A stretch of DNA of 64,000 nt, taken from an uncultured Bacillota bacterium (GTDB lineage Bacteria; Bacillota; Clostridia; Christensenellales; QAND01). The DNA is taken from NCBI GenBank assembly GCA_905188085.1, contig CAJJKN010000001.1:186001-250000 (forward strand). The letters run 5' to 3'. Both the position numbers and the translations under genes were made by a program. Positions 15,653 through 24,929 of the stretch are shown piece after piece (position 1 is the first letter of the stretch; each line of letters opens with the position of its first letter). The notes below the pieces were generated by a model. It worked only from the letters and a program-made list of their open reading frames with translations. It did no database searches and was not told the origin of the DNA.

Positions 15653-16943
15653 ATTTTACGGAAGGGGCCAAGGAAAGCGCCGTGGCCATAAGCCCCAAAT
15701 TGGCCCGGTAGATGGAAGCAAACTGCGAGAGCGGAAGCGGGCTTATGCCCTGGCCCACCTCAACGGTGTAGGAGGGGCGCAAAAAGGTTTGGATGAACCA
15801 ATCTTTATAGCCGGCAAAAGAAGAATTGTACGGCGTATCTGCCAAGGCATAGCCGCTGGCGTTGGAGAGCTGTTGGCCGATGGACTGAGCCGAGGGAACC
15901 TCATAGTCCATAAATTTCCAGAAAATCACTTCGCCCTGGGCGTGGTAGGATAACGTTAGAGAAAAGCGATGGCGCAGGCTCAAAGCATGCAGCGCGCGGG
16001 ATTCCGGTTCGCTGAGCGGCGAGGGACCCACATAATCGCGGGGCGCCGGGCGGTTAAAGCCTTGCGTAAATTTAATTTCCCGGGCGGTGGCCCATTCGGC
16101 GGGATAGTTTACATTCAAATCCGTGCCGCGTATGTTGGCTTTCCATCCGTTTGGGAAAGGAATGCTTTCAAACCCGCGGGCAATGGCTTCGGCTGCGGCA
16201 TAGGCGGGATGGGTTTGATCCAGAAAACCGGTTACAAGATCTACGCCATCCGGATTGACAAGCGGAACCAACGATAAACAGACGGATTCATACAGCGCGG
16301 AGGCGGAAAAACCGAAGATTTCGCCACCTGCGGCGACGGCCGCGGCATATTGCTCCAAAAACGTGAGCACCACAGGCGTGGTGATCCATTCGTTGGCGTG
16401 GTGGCTGGCATTGAATAAAGCAAGCGTTTTGCCCCGGCCGAACGTGAGCGCGGGCAGCGGGCGGCCCAAAACGCTTTGCCCAATGGGGTTGGATCGGATT
16501 TGCGGATAGCGCGCCAAAAGCCCTTCGATGATAAGGGAAACAAGCGCGGAAGAATAGGGCACATTATCGGGAACGACGGGGAAAGAAAGCGGAATGGTAA
16601 CGCGCTGGCCCGGCATTAAAAAAGTGGGCACCAGGCCGGGGTTGGCGGTGAGAATGGAAAAAACCGTGGTATTATACACTTTAGAAAGCTGATAAAGCGT
16701 ATCGCCCCCGCGGATGATATGATAGACATAGCCGGTGAGAAACACAATGAGGGCCTGCCAGGTGAGCGGGCCTGCCACGCCGTCTACGATCAAGCGGCGG
16801 CTGGCTTGAAAATCGGCTAGGGCGCGGCGGGTTTGCGGGCCGAAGATGCCGTCTATTTCGCCGGGAGGAAACCCGGCCCGTGACAATGCCAATTGCAGAT
16901 AAGAAACAGTAGGGCCGCGATCGCCCAGGCGTAAAGTTTTCAT
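15651..16943 (-). CDS. M14 carboxypeptidase-type cell-wall peptidase with peptidoglycan-binding and LysM domains
   Basis: 430 residues: peptidoglycan-binding_1 domain (1-66, with GIFGPQTRRALADFQ), LysM (71-117) and an M14 zinc peptidase (about 125-425). Zinc ligands are His182 and Glu185 (HHANE) and His334 (LSYHAQG); the general base is Glu395 (TVEVGQG). The layout matches gamma-D-glutamyl-meso-diaminopimelate endopeptidases of spore formers, which cut peptidoglycan stem peptides during sporulation or germination. There is no signal peptide, which fits action inside the mother cell or forespore. The start has GGAGG in the leader. It is transcribed alone. Confidence 0.92.
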   Translation of the reverse strand: MKTLRLGDRGPTVSYLQLALSRAGFPPGEIDGIFGPQTRRALADFQASRRLIVDGVAGPLTWQALIVFLTGYVYHIIRGGDTLYQLSKVYNTTVFSILTANPGLVPTFLMPGQRVTIPLSFPVVPDNVPYSSALVSLIIEGLLARYPQIRSNPIGQSVLGRPLPALTFGRGKTLALFNASHHANEWITTPVVLTFLEQYAAAVAAGGEIFGFSASALYESVCLSLVPLVNPDGVDLVTGFLDQTHPAYAAAEAIARGFESIPFPNGWKANIRGTDLNVNYPAEWATAREIKFTQGFNRPAPRDYVGPSPLSEPESRALHALSLRHRFSLTLSYHAQGEVIFWKFMDYEVPSAQSIGQQLSNASGYALADTPYNSSFAGYKDWFIQTFLRPSYTVEVGQGISPLPLSQFASIYRANLGLMATALSLAPSVK

Positions 16944-17054
16944 CGGGGGCCTCCTTTATGGATGAAAGTGCAGAATGGTTGTGCTGTATTCTATGGAAAA
17001 GCAAAGAAAAAAAGAACGAATAGGGGCCAAAAGCGGGAAAAGGAGAAGAAAAGC

Positions 17055-17357
17055 TTGGAACATAAAACAACACAGGGCGGAGTATATGCCATTTATTGCA
17101 AAGAGAATAAGAGTAAACTTTTGAAAGCCGATCTGGATCTGACAAAGGCGCAGGCGGAGTTTGAAATTTGCCAAAAGGAAAACAGGGCACCGGACCCGAT
17201 GCTTTCTGCGGATTGGGAAAAATACGGCGGGCAGGCGTTTGCGTTTGAAATTATGGAAACGGTGGAACGGCAGCCGGAAGAAGCACAGGTAGCCTATGCA
17301 CAGCGGATTGAAACGCTAAAGCAGTGGATGGACATGCAGGCCTTCGGCTGTTGCTAA
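17055..17357 (+). CDS. Divergent GIY-YIG-like small protein
   Basis: A TTG start at 17055 is chosen because AGGAG lies 9 nt upstream; a reading from 16962 would extend into A-rich non-coding DNA. The 100-residue product resembles the small Firmicute GIY-YIG family (GGVYAIYC at the N-terminus; KYGGQAFAFEIME and a terminal helix with LKQWMD). The second signature strand (YIG) and the catalytic Arg are not evident: the corresponding region reads SKLLKADLDLTKAQAEF. It is probably a catalytically inactive relative, or a similar fold of unknown function. The gene is isolated, with a terminator at 17401. Confidence 0.6.
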   Translation: MEHKTTQGGVYAIYCKENKSKLLKADLDLTKAQAEFEICQKENRAPDPMLSADWEKYGGQAFAFEIMETVERQPEEAQVAYAQRIETLKQWMDMQAFGCC

Positions 17358-17400
17358 AACGCGCGTGGGCAATGAGCAAAAGAAAATAACAGAGGAAAAG

Positions 17401-17431
17401 AAAAAGCTCTCCTTGTTTTGAGAGCTTTTTT
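17401..17431. terminator. Bidirectional terminator
   Basis: AAAAAGCTCTC (17401-17411) pairs with GAGAGCTTTTT (17420-17430). It lies between the GIY-YIG-like gene and the end of minus-strand hemW. Confidence 0.85.
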
Positions 17432-17490
17432 GTTTGAAGCATTTTGACACTATGGGGTGACATTGGGAAACAAAACCGCCATAGAGAAAA

Positions 17491-18648
17491 TCAATAGGGG
17501 GATTCTTCCAAGAACAATTGAAGTACGCTGTTTTGCAAAAACCAAACTTTGGGTGTAAGGGAGAAGAAACCGTTTTTGATTTCGGCCCACCCCAAAGACA
17601 GGCAGCGCTGTACGGATTTTGGATAGACTTTTTCCAGCGGGAGGCCAAACCTCTGCTCAAACGCGGAAAGCGAGAGCCCGAGGCGCGTGCGGGTGGCCAA
17701 CATCAACGTTTCAAACATTTCTTCGCGTTTGCCGATCGTCTGCGTGCTGCGCTGCGGGCCGGAGGAAAGATAGTTTGCAATGTTTTCCTGATTCCAGGCG
17801 CGCGTCCATTCGCCGTTTTGGCCGGGGAAAGCGCTGTGCGCGGCAGGGCCGCAGCCCAGATAGACGCCGTTTTGCCAATAAAGCAGGTTATGGCGGCAGG
17901 CTTGCCCGGGCGCGGCAAAATTGCTGATTTCATAGGCGCTTAGCCCATACGGCGCCAGAGTAGGCGCGATGGCATCATAGCAATCGGCCGCAAAATCTTC
18001 CTCCGGCGGGGCAAGATAGCCGCGCTGCACATCCTGATAAAGCGGCGTATTTGGCTCTATGGAAAGGGCATAGGCAGACAGGTGGGCAATGCCGCAATCC
18101 ATGGCAAAGGAAAGGCTGTCCGTCCATTGAGACAGCGTTTGTGTGGGCAGGGCATAGATCATATCCAGATTGATGCGGGAAATGCCGGCGCTTTGCGCGG
18201 TGCGCACGGCCTGCTTTGCCTGCTTTGCGGTATGCTTTCGGCCCAAAAGCTGCAAAAGGGAAGGCTGAATGGCCTGGCAGCCAAACGAAACGCGGTTGAC
18301 GCCCGCTTCGGCCCAGGCATCGGCCAGAGGCGGAAGAAAGGATTCCGGATTGGCCTCGCAGGTAATTTCGCAATCCGGCGAAAGACGATATTGTGAGCGG
18401 ATTAGCGATAACAGATCGCCAACGGCAAAAACGGGCAAAACAGAGGGCGTGCCCCCGCCGAAAAAGATACTCTGAATGGTATAACGGGAAAACGCCGGGG
18501 CGTTTTTGATAAGCTCCCGGCGCAATTGATGTAAATATGCATCCATGCAGCCCGTATCGCGGGGCGAAGTGGAGATAAAAGAACAATATCGGCACTTGCC
18601 GTGGCAAAAAGGCACATGAAGATAAAGTGCGGCTGTGGTATGCTGCAT
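17491..18648 (-). CDS. hemW: Radical SAM heme chaperone HemW
   Basis: 385 residues with the [4Fe-4S] motif Cys15-x3-Cys19-x2-Cys22 (HVPFCHGKCRYC), the GGGTPS motif that contacts S-adenosylmethionine, and the HemN-type C-terminal domain. HemW proteins lack the extra N-terminal residues of true coproporphyrinogen dehydrogenases and instead deliver heme, so the old name oxygen-independent coproporphyrinogen oxidase is avoided. It follows lepA by 3 nt, the conserved lepA-hemW order of Firmicutes (hrcA-grpE-dnaK, which often follow, are absent here). Confidence 0.93.
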   Translation of the reverse strand: MQHTTAALYLHVPFCHGKCRYCSFISTSPRDTGCMDAYLHQLRRELIKNAPAFSRYTIQSIFFGGGTPSVLPVFAVGDLLSLIRSQYRLSPDCEITCEANPESFLPPLADAWAEAGVNRVSFGCQAIQPSLLQLLGRKHTAKQAKQAVRTAQSAGISRINLDMIYALPTQTLSQWTDSLSFAMDCGIAHLSAYALSIEPNTPLYQDVQRGYLAPPEEDFAADCYDAIAPTLAPYGLSAYEISNFAAPGQACRHNLLYWQNGVYLGCGPAAHSAFPGQNGEWTRAWNQENIANYLSSGPQRSTQTIGKREEMFETLMLATRTRLGLSLSAFEQRFGLPLEKVYPKSVQRCLSLGWAEIKNGFFSLTPKVWFLQNSVLQLFLEESPY

Positions 18649-18651
18649 GGC

Positions 18652-20457
18652 TTAGTCCATTTTAAGCACGGCCAAAAACGCTTCGCTCGGCACTTCCACG
18701 CTGCCGATCTGGCGCATGCGCTTTTTGCCTTCCTTTTGCTTTTCAAGCAGCTTTTTCTTACGGGAAATATCGCCGCCGTAGCACTTGGCCAAAACGTCTT
18801 TGCGCATGGCTTTCACCGTTTCCCGCGCAATAATCTTTCCGCCGATGGCGGCCTGGATGGGAATTTCAAACATCTGGCGCGGAATTGCGTCTTTCAGTTT
18901 TTCTGCGATGGAACGCCCTCTGGCGTAGGCTCTGTCGCGATGCACGATGATGGAAAGCGCATCGCACACGTCGCCGTTGAGCAGAATATCCAATTTTACA
19001 AGATCGCTCTTTTGATAGCCTTCGATTTCATAATCAAACGAAGCATAGCCTCTGCTGCGGCTTTTCAGCGCATCAAAGAAATCATAGATGATTTCGTTGA
19101 GCGGCAGACGATAGTAGATTTGAACACGGCCGGCATCCATATATTGCATATCGATAAACACGCCGCGCTTTTCCTGGCAAAGCTCCATCACAGGACCGGT
19201 AAAATCGTTGGGCACCATGATGGTGGCTTTTACCATCGGTTCCTCCATAAAATCTATTTCCGCGGCCGGCGGCAGGTTGGAGGGGTTGTCTATAATCAGC
19301 TGTTCGCCGTCTGTTTTGGTCACATGATAGATAACGCTGGGCGCGGTGGTTACGATGGAAAGATCAAATTCGCGCTCCAACCGCTCCTGCACGATTTCCA
19401 TATGCAAAAGGCCCAAAAACCCGCAGCGGAACCCAAAGCCCAACGCGGCGCTGGTTTCTGCCTCAAAGGAGATGGACGCATCGTTGAGCTGCAATTTTTC
19501 CAGAGCGTCTTTCAAATCCGGATAATCGGCGCCGTCTGCGGGGTAAATGCCGCAAAAGACCATCGGCGTTGCCTTTTTATAGCCGGGCAACGGTTCGCTG
19601 GCGGGGTTGTCCGCGCAGGTGATGGTATCGCCGACGCGCGTATCGGCCACGTTTTTAATGGAAGCGCAGATATAGCCCACTTCGCCGGCGCGAAGCGCCT
19701 GACGCGGCGTTAACTGCGGGGCAAAAACGCCCACTTCTGTTGCGTCAAATTCACGCTGGCTGCCCATCATGCGGATGCGCATGCCGGGGCGGCATTCCCC
19801 ATCGATAATGCGCACAAAGCTGATGGCGCCTTTGTAGTTATCATAATAGCTATCGAAAATCAACGCTTTCAAAGGCGCATCCACATCGCCCTCCGGCGGG
19901 GGAATCAACTGGGGAATTACCTCCAACACCTGATCCACATTCAAACCGGTTTTGGCGGAAATTTCGGGGCTCATGGAGGTATCCAGACCGATATCCTGCT
20001 CAATTTCGTGTTTTACAACCTCCGGCTGTGCGCTGGGCAGGTCTATCTTGTTGATAACAGGGATGATTTCCAAATCATTATCCAAAGCCAGGTATACATT
20101 GGCCAGCGTTTGCGCTTCGATGCCCTGGGTGGCATCCACGACCAAAAGGGCGCCTTCGCAGGCGGCCAGCGCGCGCGAAACTTCATAGGTAAAGTCCACA
20201 TGGCCGGGGGTATCGATCAGATTATAGATATAGGTTTTTCCGTCCGAAGCGGTATAGTTCATACGGACGGACTGGCTTTTGATGGTAATGCCGCGCTCTT
20301 TTTCCAGCTCCATGGTATCCAAAAGCTGCTCTTGCATATCACGCTGCTCCACAGTGCCGGTCAGTTCGATCATACGATCTGCCAGGGTGGATTTGCCATG
20401 GTCGATATGCGCAATGATACAAAAGTTGCGGATGTTGTCTTGGGTATGTTTTGTCAT
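18652..20457 (-). CDS. lepA: Elongation factor 4 (LepA), back-translocating GTPase
   Basis: 601 residues of the normal LepA length. G1 is AHIDHGKST (17-24), G3 is DTPGHVDF and G4 is NKID. The domain order is GTPase, domains II, III and V, and the LepA-specific C-terminal domain (CYGGDISRKKKLLEKQKEGKKRMR), which enters the ribosomal A-site region. Start ATG follows GGGAGGAACCCG. First gene of a lepA-hemW operon on the minus strand. Confidence 0.97.
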   Translation of the reverse strand: MTKHTQDNIRNFCIIAHIDHGKSTLADRMIELTGTVEQRDMQEQLLDTMELEKERGITIKSQSVRMNYTASDGKTYIYNLIDTPGHVDFTYEVSRALAACEGALLVVDATQGIEAQTLANVYLALDNDLEIIPVINKIDLPSAQPEVVKHEIEQDIGLDTSMSPEISAKTGLNVDQVLEVIPQLIPPPEGDVDAPLKALIFDSYYDNYKGAISFVRIIDGECRPGMRIRMMGSQREFDATEVGVFAPQLTPRQALRAGEVGYICASIKNVADTRVGDTITCADNPASEPLPGYKKATPMVFCGIYPADGADYPDLKDALEKLQLNDASISFEAETSAALGFGFRCGFLGLLHMEIVQERLEREFDLSIVTTAPSVIYHVTKTDGEQLIIDNPSNLPPAAEIDFMEEPMVKATIMVPNDFTGPVMELCQEKRGVFIDMQYMDAGRVQIYYRLPLNEIIYDFFDALKSRSRGYASFDYEIEGYQKSDLVKLDILLNGDVCDALSIIVHRDRAYARGRSIAEKLKDAIPRQMFEIPIQAAIGGKIIARETVKAMRKDVLAKCYGGDISRKKKLLEKQKEGKKRMRQIGSVEVPSEAFLAVLKMD

Positions 20458-20565
20458 CGGGTTCCTCCCTGCAAACGGCCCGTAAACAATGTGAGCCTAT
20501 CCCTTTTATGATAGCGGAAAATAGCGGTAAAAGCAACGGTTTCAGGCGGTGGAGGATCGGCCGTG

Positions 20566-20600
20566 AAAAGAAAAAGGACCGACCGGAAATCAGTCGATCC
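20566..20600 (-). terminator. Terminator overlapping the end of the HAD gene
   Basis: On the minus strand GGATCGACTG (20600-20591) pairs with CGGTCGGTCC (20585-20576), with two G-U pairs, followed by TTTTTCTTTT. The stop codon of the HAD gene lies in the stem. Confidence 0.75.
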
Positions 20601-21393
20601 ATCCGAAATGCCGGCAGGCATATTCAATGCCGTCTTCATCGGAGCTGCGGGTTACAAAATCGGCTTTGGCCTTTAGCTCTGCAATGGCGTTGCCCATGGC
20701 GATGCTGGTCCATTCCGGGCGGAACATTTTCAAATCGTTTTTCGCATCGCCAAACACCACAACATCGCGATAGGGGGCATGCAGGGCATCCATCATGCGG
20801 CGAATGCCGATGGATTTATCATCGGGTTCCACAAAGATATATTCTTTATGGTAGCGGGCAAAAGGCAGCGCTTGCAGCATGGTCAGCTGCGATTCTTCCT
20901 CTTTCAAACAGGCCACAAACACCTTATAGATGGCGGTGGCTTTGGTATAATCATAATCCGGCGCGATGAGCGTTTTCATAAACGTATCGTGCGTGGCTTC
21001 CCAAAATGCGCCGTCTTTGCAGGTGCGGTACGGAAGATTGCCAGTGGAAACGCCCCAGGGGAAGCCCTTTTGTTCGCATTCGGCGATGAGCTGTTTGCAG
21101 GCGTCTAGCGGCAGAGGAAGAATTTCCAAAAGCTTGCCGCCGACGGTAAGACCGTTGCCGCCGTCGCTGACGACGTTGTCTATACCGAGCGGCCGGCTGT
21201 ATTCCAATGCTTTGGCCTGGCCGCGCCCGGTTGCAATGCAGACAAAATGCCCGTTGCGCCGCAGCTGCGCCAAAGTGCGCAGCGTGGATTCCGGCACAAT
21301 GCCGCCGGGATTTTTTGTGGTAAGCGTGCCGTCTATATCAAAAAAGAAATATTTTTTTCCTTTGGCTTCGGGTTGTGAATTTGCGCGTTCCAT
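20590..21393 (-). CDS. Cof-type HAD-IIB phosphatase
   Basis: The start at 21393 (MERANSQPEAKGKK) is preferred over 21462 because AAAGG lies upstream and the leader contains GGTATAAT. The 267-residue product has HAD motif I FDIDGTL, a lysine in motif III and motif IV VFGDAKNDLKMF, with the large Cof-type cap. Members dephosphorylate sugar phosphates, pyridoxal phosphate or flavin precursors; the substrate is unknown. It is a single gene. Confidence 0.9.
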   Translation of the reverse strand: MERANSQPEAKGKKYFFFDIDGTLTTKNPGGIVPESTLRTLAQLRRNGHFVCIATGRGQAKALEYSRPLGIDNVVSDGGNGLTVGGKLLEILPLPLDACKQLIAECEQKGFPWGVSTGNLPYRTCKDGAFWEATHDTFMKTLIAPDYDYTKATAIYKVFVACLKEEESQLTMLQALPFARYHKEYIFVEPDDKSIGIRRMMDALHAPYRDVVVFGDAKNDLKMFRPEWTSIAMGNAIAELKAKADFVTRSSDEDGIEYACRHFGWID

Positions 21394-21520
21394 TATACCG
21401 TAAACCTTTCCGTGTAAGCTGAAACAGCGGGAGACGCTGCTCTTTTTTTCACAATGTAGCACGACAAAACGCGATCTTCAAGGCACAGGAATGTAAGCTT
21501 TAAAGAAAAAGTTTGCAGAT

Positions 21521-22249
21521 TTATAAAGAAAATTCGTCGGTGGAAATGCCGGCTTTTTTTGCCTGTTCCAGCTGCAATGGGCGCGGCACATGATAGAGTT
21601 TTCCGTCTTTATAAAAATGGGCGCCGGTTTGTTTAAACCGAAACGGCACATGATGGGAAAGGCATTGCTCTCTAAGATCCAAAACCCAGCGATAATCGCA
21701 AACGCGCGCCTGCGGGCCGGATTCTCCGCCGACGGTCACCCGCTCGATTTTCCCGCTTGCAAGCGCGGCGCTTAGGTCTATACGCTCCAAAAGCGGCTCG
21801 CAAATGATCTCTCTGTGGGCAAGCGGTGCATCCAGCAGCAGCGGCAGACGGAAATTGGCCCGGTCCTGGTTTTCGCAGGTGGCGCAGAGGGTCACGTTTT
21901 CATAGCCGCTGCCCCAGTTTTCCGGCAGGGAAACGAAAAAACGCTCGATACGCTTTGTGATGATATAAAAATGCACATCACGCCTGAAATCGATCATAGA
22001 CCAGGCTTCGGCGCGCCATATGTCAGCCTGATCCAGAAAAAAGTCCGAAGAAAAACAGGTATACAGCGTGGCGCCGGAAGGAATTTTATAAGCACCTGTG
22101 CGCGTTTTGGCCAGCGGCAAGCGAAAAGCACTGTTTTTGACGGCTACGGTGCTGTCTTTTTCAAAGGCGGCGTCCTGTCGATATACATAGCAATGGGCAC
22201 AGCCGGGGCTTATCTTTACACATCCGTGCCAGGGATTCCAGGTGGGCAT
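21521..22249 (-). CDS. DUF5131 (phage Gp37/Gp68-like) radical-SAM-like protein
   Basis: The start at 22249 has AAGGAG 9 nt upstream (an ATG at 22273 has none) and gives 242 residues. The N-terminal TWNPWHGC10VKISPGC17AHC20 cysteine cluster and the GGESGPQAR motif define DUF5131. This family is widespread in phages and bacteria, looks like a radical SAM or photolyase-related fold and has no assigned activity. No phage genes flank it. It stands divergent from the AEC transporter gene. Confidence 0.82.
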   Translation of the reverse strand: MPTWNPWHGCVKISPGCAHCYVYRQDAAFEKDSTVAVKNSAFRLPLAKTRTGAYKIPSGATLYTCFSSDFFLDQADIWRAEAWSMIDFRRDVHFYIITKRIERFFVSLPENWGSGYENVTLCATCENQDRANFRLPLLLDAPLAHREIICEPLLERIDLSAALASGKIERVTVGGESGPQARVCDYRWVLDLREQCLSHHVPFRFKQTGAHFYKDGKLYHVPRPLQLEQAKKAGISTDEFSL

Positions 22250-22390
22250 TGAACCGCGCTCCTTTTTCTTCATGGTACGCTTACTGTATCATATAATAAA
22301 TAATAGAAGAAAACCAAGAACCCTCTTTTTTGATTTGGCAGAGTTATGATATAATAGGTCATACGTTTTAGGGATAAAGGGAGGCAGTTT

Positions 22391-23308
22391 ATGGGGCAGG
22401 TATTGCAAAAGGCACTGGGTTGCATTTGCGCCATTGTGCTGGGGTACGTGTTAAAACGGGTAGGCTTTTTCAGACCATCGGAAAAAGACACGATTAAAAA
22501 GATTACGATGAACATCACGCTGCCGGCAGCGGTGATTACGTCTTTTGCCGGGTTTCAGCCGCAAGCGCAGCTGTATTTGCTGATTGCATTGGGGCTGGGC
22601 GCAAATTTGCTGTTTATCGGCATAGGGCTTTTGATTTCCCGCAAAAAAGACAGGGAAACGCAGGCGTTTTATATGCTGAATTGTTCCGGATACAACATCG
22701 GCGCGTTTACCATGCCGTTTGTGCAAAACTTTTTGGGCACCTTTAGCATGGTCATTACCTGCTTGTTTGATATGGGAAATGCCGTGATGTGCACGGGCGG
22801 CACGTTTGCATTGGCCTGCGCCAGAACGGGGAAAACGAAAGCCACGGTAAAAAGCATTGCCAAAACGTTGTTTTCCTCCGGCCCGTTTGATGCGTATTGT
22901 GTGATGATTATCATTGCGGCATTCGGAATTCCGCTGCCGGAGGCGCTGACGTCCATCACGGGGTTCATCGGCAATGCCAATGGGTTTTTGGCGATGATGA
23001 TGATCGGTATGATGTTTGAAATGCAGTTTCAACCGCAGCGCCTAAAGCAGGCAGGCCTTGTGCTGGCGGTTCGTTTGATCGGAGCGGGGGCGTTGGCGGC
23101 GCTGTTTTATTATGTGATGCCGTTCAGTTTGGAAATCCGACGAGTGTTGGTGCTGCTGTGCTTTGCACCGGTTACCACGCTGAGTCCCGTGTTTACCGGG
23201 CAGGCCGGCAGCAATGAAGGACTGTCCAGTTTTACGGCCTCGCTGTCCATTTTAATCAGCATAGTGATTATGACGGTGCTGGTGGTCTCTATGGGGCTGG
23301 GAGGGTAA
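22391..23308 (+). CDS. AEC-family (auxin efflux carrier-type) transporter
   Basis: 305 residues with about 10 membrane helices in two five-helix halves. The internal crossover segment reads NCSGYNIGAFTMPFVQNFLG and the C-terminal PVTTLSPVFTGQAGSNEGLSS is typical. Bacterial members export organic acids such as malate or malonate; the substrate is not predictable. GGGAGG precedes the ATG by 7 nt; terminator at 23322. Confidence 0.9.
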   Translation: MGQVLQKALGCICAIVLGYVLKRVGFFRPSEKDTIKKITMNITLPAAVITSFAGFQPQAQLYLLIALGLGANLLFIGIGLLISRKKDRETQAFYMLNCSGYNIGAFTMPFVQNFLGTFSMVITCLFDMGNAVMCTGGTFALACARTGKTKATVKSIAKTLFSSGPFDAYCVMIIIAAFGIPLPEALTSITGFIGNANGFLAMMMIGMMFEMQFQPQRLKQAGLVLAVRLIGAGALAALFYYVMPFSLEIRRVLVLLCFAPVTTLSPVFTGQAGSNEGLSSFTASLSILISIVIMTVLVVSMGLGG

Positions 23309-23321
23309 AAAGAAATAAGAG

Positions 23322-23350
23322 AAGGCGTTCGGAAAGCCGGGCGCTTTTTT
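23322..23350 (+). terminator. Rho-independent terminator
   Basis: GCGTTCGG (23325-23332) pairs with CCGGGCGC (23337-23344), with two G-U pairs, followed by TTTTTT. Confidence 0.7.
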
Positions 23351-23481
23351 ATTGCAGTAATGATGTGATGGCGCGCAAAAAAAGAAAACGAAAAGTAAAT
23401 GGCTTTGCATGATTTGTAAAACGAGCGTATACTGAACATAGGAACATTGTTGTTTGCTAAATGACTGAGGGGGATGAACGG

Positions 23482-24873
23482 ATGCAGTTTCTCAATGTTT
23501 CGCGCATATTGAAAAACGTAGCTCAGCAAGGGGAGCTTCCCAGTGTAAAAGAACTGGTAAAACGCACCTTTGCCATTGCCTGGCCTTCCACGCTGGAGTC
23601 CTTTTTAATTTCTCTGGTCAGCTTGGTGGACATTGTCATGGTCAGTTCGTTGGGCACAAGCGCCATCGCGTCGGTGGGGCTGACAACGCAGCCGAAATTC
23701 ATCGGACTGGCTGTTTTTTTATCGCTGAATGTGGCGGTTTCCGCCCTGGTGGCGCGCCGTTTTGGGGAAAAGGATCAGGAAAGCGCCAACAAGATTTTGG
23801 GGCAGGCGCTACGGATTACGCTGCTGCTCACCGTATTGATCAGCACAGCCTGTGTGGTTTTTGCCAACCCCATTTTGCATATGGCAGGTTCGCAGCCGGA
23901 TACGCATAAAGACGCGGTTTTGTATTTTCGTATCATCATGGGCGGCATGGTGTTTAATGTGTTGACCATGCTGATTAACGCGGCGCAGCGGGGCGCAGGC
24001 AATACCAAAATTGCCATGCGAACCAATATGGTATCCAATTTTGTCAATATTGTATTTGATTATTTGCTCATCGGCGGGCATTGCGGCTTTCCGAGGTTGG
24101 GCGTGGCAGGGGCGGCGGTGGCCACGGTGCTGGGCACGGTATGCGCGTTTGGCATGGGGCTGTTTTCGTTGTTGAAAAAGGATTTGTTTTTGGATTTGCG
24201 GCAGGTTTTGCGGGCCAGGTTTGATAAGAAAACCCTGGGCGCTATTTTCAATATAGGATCCAGCACGTTTATCGAGCAGATCTTTTTGCGGATTGGGTTT
24301 TTAACCTATTCCATCATCATAGCCAAATTGGGTACCGTTGCGTTTGCTGCGCATCAGGTGGGGATGAACATCATGACGATTTCATTTTCCTTTGGCGATG
24401 GGCTGTCCGTAGCGGCGGTGGCGCTGATCGGCCAGAGCCTGGGCGAAAAGCGGCCGGATAAGGCAAAGCTGTACGGCTCGGTTTGCCAGCGGTTTGGGAT
24501 TGTCTGTGCGTTGTGTTTATCGCCAATCTTTCTGTTTATGGGGCGAACGATTTTCTCCTGGTTCTCTTCGGATGAGCAGATCTTGGCTTATGGAACTATG
24601 ATCATGTCGATTTTAACGGTGGTTGTGTTTTTGCAGATTTCGCAGGTGGTGTATTCCGGCTGCTTGCGCGGGGCGGGCGATACGCGCTTTACCGCATTGG
24701 TCTCGCTGATTTCCGTGGCGATGATACGCCCGCTGTGCGGTTATGTGTTGTGTTATCCGCTGGGACTGGGGCTGTTTGGCGCCTGGATCGGCCTTGCCAT
24801 CGATCAGTTTATGCGTTTTTTGATGACGGCGCTGCGCTTTGCCCATGGGCATTGGATGACGATTCGTATTTAG
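23482..24873 (+). CDS. MATE-family multidrug/cation efflux transporter
   Basis: Start at 23482 (MQFLNVSR) with GAGGGGG upstream; an ATG at 23461 has no ribosome site. The 463-residue protein has 12 membrane helices in two homologous halves (FAIAWPSTLESFLISLVSLVDIVMVSSLG opens the first; IFNIGSSTFIEQIFLRIGF the second) and belongs to the NorM/DinF-like branch. It exports cationic compounds in exchange for Na+ or H+. It sits upstream of the T-box-controlled valS, but the promoter at 24894 separates the two. Confidence 0.93.
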   Translation: MQFLNVSRILKNVAQQGELPSVKELVKRTFAIAWPSTLESFLISLVSLVDIVMVSSLGTSAIASVGLTTQPKFIGLAVFLSLNVAVSALVARRFGEKDQESANKILGQALRITLLLTVLISTACVVFANPILHMAGSQPDTHKDAVLYFRIIMGGMVFNVLTMLINAAQRGAGNTKIAMRTNMVSNFVNIVFDYLLIGGHCGFPRLGVAGAAVATVLGTVCAFGMGLFSLLKKDLFLDLRQVLRARFDKKTLGAIFNIGSSTFIEQIFLRIGFLTYSIIIAKLGTVAFAAHQVGMNIMTISFSFGDGLSVAAVALIGQSLGEKRPDKAKLYGSVCQRFGIVCALCLSPIFLFMGRTIFSWFSSDEQILAYGTMIMSILTVVVFLQISQVVYSGCLRGAGDTRFTALVSLISVAMIRPLCGYVLCYPLGLGLFGAWIGLAIDQFMRFLMTALRFAHGHWMTIRI

Positions 24874-24893
24874 AAAACGGCGCATTTCCCGTG

Positions 24894-24921
24894 TTGACAA
24901 TTGCGGATAATCGGATAAAAT
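24894..24921 (+). promoter_or_regulatory. Promoter of the T-box-valS-folC transcript
   Basis: TTGACA (24894-24899) and TAAAAT (24916-24921), 16 nt apart, immediately upstream of the T-box leader. Confidence 0.65.
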
Positions 24922-24929
24922 AAAAGAAA

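Noticed and set aside
18601..19713. 370-codon plus-strand frame opposite lepA
   Set aside because: Antisense shadow of the conserved lepA gene with no ribosome site.
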